DNA of 7,720 nucleotides from DATGZX01 sp035296965 (GTDB lineage Bacteria; Planctomycetota; Planctomycetia; Gemmatales; Gemmataceae), in the NCBI GenBank assembly GCA_035296965.1, contig DATGZX010000017.1, positions 1 to 7,720 on the forward strand, read 5' to 3'. Below, piece by piece: positions 1 to 5,541 of this stretch; the first letter of the stretch is position 1, and each line of letters begins with the position of its first letter. The translations under genes were made by a program, and so were the position numbers. The notes under the pieces were generated by a model. That model made no database searches and had not been told where the DNA came from. It saw only the letters and a program-made list of their open reading frames with translations.

Positions 1-600
1 GTGATCAGTCCGCTGCTGGCGAACATCTACCTCAATCCGCTGGATCACTTGGTGGCCGAGGCAGGCTTCGCCATGGTCCGGTATGCCGACGATTTCGTGA
101 TTCTGTGTCGTACACGCGAGGATGCGGATCGAGCCTTGGCACGGGTACGGAATTGGGTCGCGGAGAATGGCCTGACGCTGCATCCGACCAAGACGAAGAT
201 TGTGGACGCGCGTACGGACGGTTTCGACTTTCTGGGCTACACCTTTCGCGGGTCGCTGCGGCTTCCCCGAGAGAAGAGTCTGGCCAAGTTGAAGGACACG
301 ATCCGAGCGAAAACGCGCCGCACCCACGGGCACAGCCTGACCTGGACGATCCGGTCGCTGAGGGCAACGCTGCAAGGATGGTTTGGGTATTTCCGACATT
401 GTCATTGGCACGTCTACGCAAGCCTGGACGGCTGGATTCGCGGACGTTTGCGGAGCATTCTCCGCAAGCGAGCGGGCCGCCGCGGCCGGGGCCGTGGAGC
501 GGACCATCATCGTTGGCCTAACGCTTACTTCGCCGAACAGGGGTTGTACAACCTGAGTGCGGCCCATGTTCGATTCCTTCAGTCCCTGACGGGACCCTAA
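1..600 (+). CDS. ltrA: Group II intron reverse transcriptase/maturase, C-terminal part
   Basis: This intron-encoded protein copies spliced-in intron RNA into DNA and acts as a maturase that helps the intron fold and splice. The visible 199 residues begin inside RT block 4 (ISPLLANIYLN at residues 2-12). The first codon, GTG, reads as the Val of the usual GVISPLLAN motif, so it is not a start, and the gene extends left of the window. The catalytic YADD box is at residues 28-31 (nt 82-93). HPTKTKIV (61-68) and FDFLGYTFRG (75-84) match RT blocks 6 and 7. Residues about 92-135, including LQGWFGYFR, match the maturase X domain. The C-terminus is a short basic stretch (about 150-166) and a conserved-looking tail with RWPNAYFAEQGL. 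No HNH endonuclease zinc motif is visible, so this looks like an endonuclease-less type. The frame is intact to TAA at 598-600. Confidence 0.95.
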   Translation: MISPLLANIYLNPLDHLVAEAGFAMVRYADDFVILCRTREDADRALARVRNWVAENGLTLHPTKTKIVDARTDGFDFLGYTFRGSLRLPREKSLAKLKDTIRAKTRRTHGHSLTWTIRSLRATLQGWFGYFRHCHWHVYASLDGWIRGRLRSILRKRAGRRGRGRGADHHRWPNAYFAEQGLYNLSAAHVRFLQSLTGP

Positions 601-619
601 CGGGTAGTCACCAACCGGA

Positions 620-652
620 GAGCCGGATGCGGGAGATCCGCCCGTCCGGTTC
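620..652 (+). ncRNA. Group II intron domain V catalytic hairpin
   Basis: This 33-nt segment starts GAGCCGGAT and ends GTCCGGTTC, which pair as a 9-bp lower stem including the G-T wobbles typical of domain V. A two-base bulge (CC, 642-643) separates it from an upper stem, GCGG (629-632) with CCGC (638-641), capped by GAGAT. The AGC triad is at 621-623. The lower stem, bulge and upper stem match the domain V architecture of bacterial introns, which forms the metal-binding core of the ribozyme. It lies 19 bp after the maturase stop codon, as expected. Confidence 0.9.
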
Positions 653-654
653 GG

Positions 655-696
655 AGGGAGGGGGGACCGAACCCAATCGGTCCTCCCTACCCCTAT
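655..696 (+). ncRNA. Group II intron domain VI and 3' splice site
   Basis: GGACCGA (664-670) pairs with TCGGTCC (677-683) around the loop at 671-676. The stem continues through the G-rich strand 659-663 paired with 684-688. A689 has no partner, while 657 and 690 can pair, so A689 is the likely branch-point adenosine. It sits eight bases from the proposed intron end at CTAT (693-696), matching the usual 7-8 nt spacing. The exact 3' boundary is inferred, since no empty site is available for comparison. Confidence 0.8.
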
Positions 697-771
697 CCTC
701 GAACTTGATCCAATATTTTACATGTAGAAGCCAGCGTGATCGACCGCAGCCCAAGGCCTTCGCATCCGCTC

Positions 772-2475
772 TCACTTGCCCCTGAAGTCCGCGGCAAAGG
801 CCGTTGCGTTCAGATACTCGCCGGTCGCGTGCTTCGTCAGCTCGTTCCAGCTCAGCGTTCGACCCGGCTCGAAGACGCGCTTCTTCATGAACGATCCTAC
901 CTCCTTGTTGCCCACGTAAATCACCGTGTCCGGATCTGCACCCTGATAGACGTCGCGCGCGATCGCATGATGCACTTGCGAGGCGAAGAGCTGTCCCATT
1001 TGGTAGTTGTGGTAATAGACGGGAGCGCTCACGATGTGGATCTTGCTGCCATAGTCGGGCGCCTTGCGGCCGGCCGGCCGTTTTAGCAGTTGATACTTCT
1101 CGACCAAGTCCCACCAAAGGGCGCTCAGGTCCTGGTCCGGGTTCTCGTACATGCCCTTCTCGAAGCGGAGCATCACCTGGCACCAGCGCGAGAAGATGAG
1201 GAGCTGGTTGCGCTGCATCTTGGCTGCCGTCTCGTCGAATTCCTTCGGGTTCGAAACATGCAGCCCCATTTTTTCCAACCAAGCGCGCTGCTTCGAGAGG
1301 CGTTCGAACATCATCGCCACGCCTTCGGTCGTCAAGATGTGCGATTCCAGACGCAGAGGAAACGGCAGCGAGCGCGGGATGTTCTTGCTGCTGTAAACGG
1401 AATGTCCCACTTCGTGCAACATCGTGCCCATCCAGTATTCGTTGTTGACGATGTTGGCGAGCACGCGCACGTCGCCCTCCCGGTCGATGTCCGTGCAAAA
1501 AGCGTGGGGGCTCTTCCCGGGCTTCTCGTAGAGGTCGCTGCGCGCCAGCACCTCGTCGACGGGCAGGCCGATCGAGGCGTAGAACTGCCGGCACAGACCG
1601 GGAAGATCTGCCTTCGTGTAGGGCGTATCGATATTGATCGCAAAGACCGCGGGAGATTCCTGGAAGAACGGATCGTGATAGTGCCAGGGCATCAACTGGT
1701 CGGTGCGAACCTGGTAGTCCGCGACGAGCTTGGCGTCGATCTCGGCCTTGGCGGCGCGGAACGGTTCACGCGTCAGGTCGTCCAGCTCGTCGAAGAGCTT
1801 GATAAGATCTTCGCCCTTCTGTTCGTTCAAGAAGAGCTGCAGGGCATGGTAGTTTTTGAAGCCAAGCTTGGTGGCCGCCTCATTGCGCAGCTTGACGAGT
1901 TCACGCAGGTCGGCCTCGACCACCCCGCCGACCGCCTTGCTCGACTCCCAGACCTCCTTTCTCCGCTCCGAATCCTTCGAGTTCTTCAAGATCCGCCGCA
2001 CCTCGCTATCGGTCATCTCCTTGCCGTCGACCTTGGCCCGGTAGACGTTGAACGACTTTTCCACCTTGTTCGCCAGCGCCGTGATCTTTTTGAGCAGATC
2101 GGGATCGACCTGCTTTTCCAGGTAGGCGAGGTAAAGGACGTCGATTTCCCGCGCGAGGACCGGATCGTCGATGCCCCCCTGCCTTTTGATCTCCTTGAGT
2201 TCGCGGAACGCCTCGGGGTTTGCGAGGGCTTCATCGATACGGTTCTGGGTGCGCTCTTTTTCCTTGAAGTCTTCGTCCTTTCCAGAAATATTCGCGTTCC
2301 ACCACGCCAGGCCGGCGGCCACCTCCAGGGGACGCAGCTTCGCTTCATGGGTCTTGACGAACTTCGCCGCCCGCGCGCTGCCCTCCGGACTCGCAGAGAT
2401 AGCCACGGGACGCCACACCACAAGTACGGAGAGGATCGCCAGCGCGACCGGAAAGAGCAAGCGTAAACAAAGCAT
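772..2475 (-). CDS. Secreted gluzincin zinc metallopeptidase, M2/M3 (peptidyl-dipeptidase/oligopeptidase) type
   Basis: This is probably an exported zinc peptidase that trims oligopeptides or dipeptides in the periplasm or outside the cell. The product is 567 residues. Residues 2-21 are a hydrophobic signal peptide followed by a plausible cleavage region (AISAS). The rest is largely helical, as in the angiotensin-converting enzyme (M2) and thimet/oligopeptidase F (M3) families. Zinc ligands and catalytic Glu are in HEVGH (residues 354-358, nt 1402-1416). The probable third ligand is Glu384 in TTEGVAMMFERL. PWHYHDPFFQ (263-272) and VYYHNYQMGQLFASQ (486-500) resemble the substrate-binding segments of these families. 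The length is near the family norm. I start at ATG 2475, not the in-frame GTG at 2484: GAGGTG at 2482-2487 lies 6 nt upstream of the ATG and overlaps the GTG. The gene follows the membrane-protein gene on the same strand, and the frame is intact. M2 versus M3 is unresolved. Confidence 0.88.
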   Translation of the reverse strand: MLCLRLLFPVALAILSVLVVWRPVAISASPEGSARAAKFVKTHEAKLRPLEVAAGLAWWNANISGKDEDFKEKERTQNRIDEALANPEAFRELKEIKRQGGIDDPVLAREIDVLYLAYLEKQVDPDLLKKITALANKVEKSFNVYRAKVDGKEMTDSEVRRILKNSKDSERRKEVWESSKAVGGVVEADLRELVKLRNEAATKLGFKNYHALQLFLNEQKGEDLIKLFDELDDLTREPFRAAKAEIDAKLVADYQVRTDQLMPWHYHDPFFQESPAVFAINIDTPYTKADLPGLCRQFYASIGLPVDEVLARSDLYEKPGKSPHAFCTDIDREGDVRVLANIVNNEYWMGTMLHEVGHSVYSSKNIPRSLPFPLRLESHILTTEGVAMMFERLSKQRAWLEKMGLHVSNPKEFDETAAKMQRNQLLIFSRWCQVMLRFEKGMYENPDQDLSALWWDLVEKYQLLKRPAGRKAPDYGSKIHIVSAPVYYHNYQMGQLFASQVHHAIARDVYQGADPDTVIYVGNKEVGSFMKKRVFEPGRTLSWNELTKHATGEYLNATAFAADFRGK

Positions 2476-2481
2476 GTCTAT

Positions 2482-2487
2482 CACCTC
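2482..2487 (-). promoter_or_regulatory. Shine-Dalgarno site of the metallopeptidase gene
   Basis: The minus strand reads GAGGTG here, 6 nt before the ATG at 2475-2473. The alternative upstream GTG (2484-2482) lies within this site and has no ribosome-binding sequence of its own at a useful distance. The site therefore decides the start. Confidence 0.7.
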
Positions 2488-2503
2488 AATTAGATTGGAC
2501 TAT

Positions 2504-2526
2504 CTCAGCGCAGTAGCCCTGCTGAG
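2504..2526. other. Inverted repeat in the peptidase leader
   Basis: CTCAGC (2504-2509) and GCTGAG (2521-2526) form a perfect 6-bp stem with an 11-base loop, in which AG and CT could add two more pairs. It lies 28 bp upstream of the peptidase start codon, in the probable 5' leader. No U-run follows on either strand, so it is not an obvious intrinsic terminator. It could be an operator or a leader hairpin, or chance. The spacer 2476-2610 otherwise holds only the 7-bp repeats at 2577-2597 and no clear promoter. Confidence 0.35.
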
Positions 2527-2576
2527 GGGAGTGTTGTTGGATTTATGAATTTGAACCGCGGAAGGAAGAGGGACTA

Positions 2577-2597
2577 GGGGCGAGGGGTGAGGGGTGA
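2577..2597. repeat. Short tandem repeat, 7-bp unit x3
   Basis: Three consecutive units GGGGCGA, GGGGTGA and GGGGTGA lie just beyond the stop codon of the membrane-protein gene (nt 2611-2613), in the 135-bp spacer before the peptidase gene. The run is strongly strand-asymmetric (purines on the + strand). It may be a slippage-prone intergenic repeat. No function can be assigned from sequence alone. Confidence 0.6.
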
Positions 2598-2610
2598 GGA
2601 AGATGGCGTT

Positions 2611-4377
2611 CTAATTCCAAGGCTCTGCCTTGGGACTTTCTGCCCGCTCGGGCGCCAGGGCTGCGGGCTGCAGTTTGCTATCTACCACTGCTTGCGGTTG
2701 CAACACCCAGATGGTCCGGCGTTTCTCCACGACCACCAACGGGGGTAATTGAAAGTAAGCAAGCACGCGCTCCGTCTGTCCCGGTAACTGCGGATAGGAG
2801 CCGCATTGGTCGGGGGGCGGTAAGTTGAAGTAGATGGCTACTTTATCCATATCTCGGCCGGGGTCCACGGGTACGGCAATGCGCCACTCTTCCAGGGGAA
2901 CCTTTTCCCAGAGCTGGCGGGTGAGTTCGGACCTTCCCGCAATACCCCAAACCATCCTGTTCTCATGGCGCTCGTGGAGGATCAAGTTAGCATGGTAAAC
3001 CGCCGGCCAGACCTTCCAATAGTTGCCGGCCACGTGCGTACAACGCGCGGCCAAGATATCCTCGGTGCAACTTCCCATGTGTTCATCGAGTACGGCGTGG
3101 GATGCGCGCAAAGAGGGGTGATAAGTGGTCAGGGCGGCAAGGACCAAGCAACCAGCCGCCAGCCCGCACAGACACTTCCGCACGCGTCCCGGCAGGGCAG
3201 CTCCGAGGGGAGCCAAAGCAAGGATGACAATGGCCCCCTGGACGAGAAAGATCACGGGGTGAGAGTAACGGAAGTTGCACCCATTCAGATAGGTCCAGCG
3301 CCGCGTACCCATGAAGAGGAAATACGTAGCCGCTCCCGATATCAGCACTGCGCCAGCGCGCCAAGCTGGAGGGCCACGACGCCTTACGGCAGGCACGGCC
3401 AGCAGAAGGAACCCGGCACCCAAAACCCCGGCGAGAAACCAAGGCCAGTAGTGTGGGGCCTGGGCATTCCAGGCATTGACAGCTAGTTGTCGCCACATCT
3501 TGGGCCAATCGGCGCTGGGCTGCCGGCCGACCACCGTGCGCCCGTAGGGGTAGACAGCGCTGGCCCAATGCATGAAGGCAAGGCCCATGGCCATCCCGCC
3601 GCCCAGCAGAAGCATGGCAATGGTCATCTCCGCATTCAGCACTCGGCGTACCCAATTCAGAGAGTGCCCAATCCAGGTGGGGCTGTCGGTCCCAGATGGA
3701 GGGACGGCCGGCAACGGAGAGTCTATCCCAAAAAAGGCACTGGACCATTGACTTCCAGGGGTCGAGTTCCCTTCTTCCGAGCGACTCTTCGCTTGTCGGC
3801 ACCAGAGATGGCGAAAGACAACAATCGGGCCAAGCACCAGGGCGGTCCCCGTGTACTCCCAGTGGGCCAGCACGAGCAGCCCCAAGGCCAGAAGGAGCCG
3901 CCACATGGGCGCCCTGCCGGAGGGGCCATCCTCCGCCAGCACGAGGGCCCCCAGCCCCGCGGCCAGCCAAACGCCATAGAAAGTGTTGACCGTGAAGTCG
4001 AAGCAAAACGGGAGCGGCGCCAGGGCCAGAAAGGCGGCGGCACTGACCAGGCCGACCAAGGGGTAGCAGCCGTCACGGAGCAAGTAGCGGGGTAACAGGA
4101 GCATGGCGCTCAGGGCGGCGAAGATGCAAACGGCATTTTGGTACAGCAAATTGGCAAGTGGACTGTGAAAAGGGATGGCCAACAAGGGCACGAGCATGCC
4201 CATGCGATCCAGGCCCCAATAGAAGGGAGTCCAGTGCTGAAGGCTAATCACCTCCATGAGGATCGAATCGGCCGACGAGCCGCGCTGGAAGCGACCAACG
4301 GGCACGCAGAGTGCAACCGCCGCGCAAACCAGCAAGTAAGGCCACAGCCTCGGTATGCGGGCCTCGGCCGTGCTCAT
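2611..4377 (-). CDS. Polytopic membrane protein of unknown function (possibly GT-C-like)
   Basis: I do not recognise a named family. The 588-residue product has about ten or eleven hydrophobic segments: roughly 12-28, 60-90 (two), 104-123, 132-148, 158-189, 250-272, 311-331, 338-357, 372-395 and 401-417. A soluble C-terminal domain of about 170 residues follows (418-588), with several Cys (HMGSCTEDI, LAARCTHVAG) and a Pro-rich stretch. The first loop contains SADSILMEV and LDRMG. Acidic residues in the first outer loop and a soluble C-terminal domain are features of GT-C integral-membrane glycosyltransferases, so that is a weak guess only. A hydrophilic linker (about 194-241, rich in Ser, Pro and Gly) separates two helix groups. 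The start is ATG 4377 because AAAGGAAG (4385-4392) is 7 nt upstream. An in-frame TTG at 4404 has no such support. The gene is 135 bp upstream of the peptidase gene and divergent from the PEP-CTERM gene. Confidence 0.75.
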   Translation of the reverse strand: MSTAEARIPRLWPYLLVCAAVALCVPVGRFQRGSSADSILMEVISLQHWTPFYWGLDRMGMLVPLLAIPFHSPLANLLYQNAVCIFAALSAMLLLPRYLLRDGCYPLVGLVSAAAFLALAPLPFCFDFTVNTFYGVWLAAGLGALVLAEDGPSGRAPMWRLLLALGLLVLAHWEYTGTALVLGPIVVFRHLWCRQAKSRSEEGNSTPGSQWSSAFFGIDSPLPAVPPSGTDSPTWIGHSLNWVRRVLNAEMTIAMLLLGGGMAMGLAFMHWASAVYPYGRTVVGRQPSADWPKMWRQLAVNAWNAQAPHYWPWFLAGVLGAGFLLLAVPAVRRRGPPAWRAGAVLISGAATYFLFMGTRRWTYLNGCNFRYSHPVIFLVQGAIVILALAPLGAALPGRVRKCLCGLAAGCLVLAALTTYHPSLRASHAVLDEHMGSCTEDILAARCTHVAGNYWKVWPAVYHANLILHERHENRMVWGIAGRSELTRQLWEKVPLEEWRIAVPVDPGRDMDKVAIYFNLPPPDQCGSYPQLPGQTERVLAYFQLPPLVVVEKRRTIWVLQPQAVVDSKLQPAALAPERAESPKAEPWN

Positions 4378-4384
4378 GCACTTG

Positions 4385-4392
4385 CTTCCTTT
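4385..4392 (-). promoter_or_regulatory. Shine-Dalgarno site of the membrane-protein gene
   Basis: The minus strand reads AAAGGAAG, 7 nt before the ATG at 4377-4375. It supports that ATG over the in-frame TTG at 4404, which would lie upstream of this site. Confidence 0.65.
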
Positions 4393-4426
4393 CGTGATGA
4401 GCAAGACTCGTCACAAACAGGTCTCC

Positions 4427-4454
4427 TATAGAACATTTCGCCCCCGCTGGTCAA
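4427..4454 (-). promoter_or_regulatory. Candidate promoter for the membrane-protein gene
   Basis: On the minus strand TTGACC (4454-4449) is a 5-of-6 match to the -35 consensus. It is followed after 16 bp by TCTATA (4432-4427), a poor -10 element. Transcription would start near 4420, about 43 nt upstream of the ATG. The good -35 and the position favour it, the weak -10 argues against, so this is tentative. The rest of the divergent region 4378-4664 holds no further gene I can support. Confidence 0.35.
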
Positions 4455-4618
4455 TTGCGATCAGCCAAAGCCACAGGTCTGGCAGCCTTTCCGGCGGATG
4501 CTACGCTCTGGCCTGTTTGACATCCGATGGCCATTGCCCAAAAATCTGGCTGTGATTGGTCGGCAGGGAAACGCTCCGTTTTCGTGCGGTGGTGCTCCCC
4601 GAATTGAAGGTCTAACCA

Positions 4619-4624
4619 TATAAT
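4619..4624 (+). promoter_or_regulatory. Candidate -10 box for the PEP-CTERM gene
   Basis: A perfect TATAAT lies 41 bp before the ATG at 4665, which would give a 5' leader of about 35 nt. No good -35 element is present at 16-18 bp upstream (the bases there are C-rich), and TTGAAG at 4604 is too close. An activator-dependent or alternative-sigma promoter is possible. Confidence 0.45.
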
Positions 4625-4652
4625 CACAACTCCCGTCCGGCTTTCTACACCA

Positions 4653-4657
4653 GGGAG
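4653..4657 (+). promoter_or_regulatory. Shine-Dalgarno site of the PEP-CTERM gene
   Basis: GGGAG ends 7 nt before the ATG at 4665. It selects that ATG over the in-frame TTG at 4659, which would be only 1 nt away from it. Confidence 0.7.
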
Positions 4658-4664
4658 TTTGCCA

Positions 4665-5348
4665 ATGTTGAAGAAAAGTCTCTTGGATCTGGCGGGTGTG
4701 CTGGCGATTGCCTTTGCGGTGGGCGCCCAAGCGCGGGCAGGCATAATCGTTTACCCAAATCGGATGGCATTCGGTGCCGCCGTGCCAGGCGCCACCGTGG
4801 AAACTTTCGACGAAGTGGCAGCCCCGACTACTATTCTCAACGGCACAGCGTTCAACGGTGTCACCTATACCTCCAGCACGGGTAATCCGCTGATCACTTC
4901 CGCCTATCTTCCGCTGAGTCCACCAAACACCCTGGGCGAAGATGTGAATGGCTTCTTCGCTTCCTCGGATACGATCACGTTCACTTTCCCCGGCCCGGTC
5001 ACTGCATTCGGAATCTCCATTAGCACGTTTGACATTAGCGCCGGCGGCTACACGGCGACTGACAATCTGGGCGACATGGTTGGAAGTTTTTTTGATCCGT
5101 TCCCCGGATTCTCGAACGGTGAATTTATTGGCTACACCTCTACCGTACCCTTCAACGCGGTGACGATTGCCGCCCCCGGCGGCTTTTCATTCACCCTGGA
5201 TAATCTTTCCTACGCCTCTACCGTCCCCGAGCCGGCAACGCTGTGCTTGTTGGGCATAGGCACACTCTGCCTGGTCGGCAATAAGAGCCGCCGGCGGCAG
5301 CGTCATAGGGCGTGCCTCTCAAAAGACCCAAAAAATATTGCCGGGTGA
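4665..5348 (+). CDS. Secreted PEP-CTERM sorting-domain protein
   Basis: This is an exported protein carrying the C-terminal signal recognised by exosortase-type enzymes, which anchor or release proteins at the cell surface. The 227-residue product starts with Lys-Lys and a hydrophobic signal peptide (residues about 3-22), with an ARA cleavage motif at 23-25. The mature part (26-185) is a Gly/Thr/Ser/Phe-rich all-beta domain with repeated aromatic strands. It ends FTLDNLSYAS, a phrase common just before PEP-CTERM tails. The sorting signal comprises VPEP (187-190, nt 5223-5234), a hydrophobic segment (191-205) and a basic cluster (KSRRRQRHR, 207-215). Twelve further residues, including one Cys, follow the basic cluster, where many members end. 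The ligand or role of the beta domain is unknown. No exosortase gene is in the window. It is divergent from the membrane-protein gene, and no clear terminator is seen after it. Confidence 0.88.
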   Translation: MLKKSLLDLAGVLAIAFAVGAQARAGIIVYPNRMAFGAAVPGATVETFDEVAAPTTILNGTAFNGVTYTSSTGNPLITSAYLPLSPPNTLGEDVNGFFASSDTITFTFPGPVTAFGISISTFDISAGGYTATDNLGDMVGSFFDPFPGFSNGEFIGYTSTVPFNAVTIAAPGGFSFTLDNLSYASTVPEPATLCLLGIGTLCLVGNKSRRRQRHRACLSKDPKNIAG

Positions 5349-5541
5349 GATGCATCTGCAGAGCCCACATGATGCCCTTTTTCGTGGTCCGCTCCTCTTT
5401 TCCTAAAACTTCTCGCTTCCTCATTTTCTGGCGAAGTTCGACACGCCGCTCGCCCTGGCCGCATGATCCTGCCCCCATATAGGGGAAGAACCAGTACGCG
5501 ATCCACAGGCCGTTTCCTAACCAACTCGATTGGAGATGCAG
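5349..5541. other. Intergenic spacer before the giant surface-protein gene
   Basis: This 193-bp spacer is less GC-rich than the flanking genes and has pyrimidine-rich runs on the + strand (about 5378-5425). I see no convincing terminator after the PEP-CTERM gene and no clear consensus promoter for the downstream gene. Short minus-strand open frames crossing it have no recognisable product and run into the flanking genes. In-frame stops at 5464-5466 and 5518-5520 close the frame of the downstream gene on this side. Confidence 0.5.
5532..5535 (+). promoter_or_regulatory. Shine-Dalgarno site of the giant surface-protein gene
   Basis: GGAG lies 6 nt before the ATG at 5542, and it is immediately adjacent to another in-frame ATG at 5536. 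Spacing favours 5542. An in-frame TAA at 5518-5520 rules out any start further upstream than TTG 5530. Confidence 0.6.

Larger units (their letters stand above)
1..696 (+). mobile_element. Group II intron, 3' part (5' part outside window)
   Basis: A maturase reading frame is followed within 20 bp by a canonical domain V hairpin and then a domain VI hairpin with a bulged adenosine. That is the standard order at the 3' end of a bacterial group II intron. The likely 3' splice site follows the AT at 695-696, eight bases from the bulged A at 689. Everything 5' of the intron's RT palm lies outside the window, so the 5' boundary, the exon-binding sites and the structural class cannot be determined. 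The intron points toward the 3' end of the minus-strand peptidase gene and ends 75 bp from its stop codon. An intact RT C-terminus and an intact-looking domain V suggest it could be, or recently was, active. That is inference. Confidence 0.9.

Noticed and set aside
608..1594. A 328-codon minus-strand frame
   Set aside because: It overlaps the 3' half of the peptidase in another frame and runs into the intron's domains V and VI. It is Arg/Gly/Ala-rich low-information sequence.
1090..2466. A 458-codon open frame on the + strand
   Set aside because: It lies entirely antisense to the well-supported metallopeptidase gene, has no recognisable motif, and is a product of high-GC codon bias.
2476..2484. 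GTG at 2484 as start of the peptidase
   Set aside because: The GTG overlaps the ribosome-binding sequence that is well placed for the ATG at 2475, and it adds only three residues before the signal peptide.
2577..2597. Tandem 7-mers as a CRISPR-like or phage-attachment feature
   Set aside because: There are no spacers, the units are far too short, and there is no integrase or cas gene nearby. It is a simple microsatellite-type run.
5471..5486. CCCCCATATAGGGG as a terminator or operator
   Set aside because: It pairs only over 4 GC pairs with a tiny AT loop and is not followed by a T-run. It is too weak to call.
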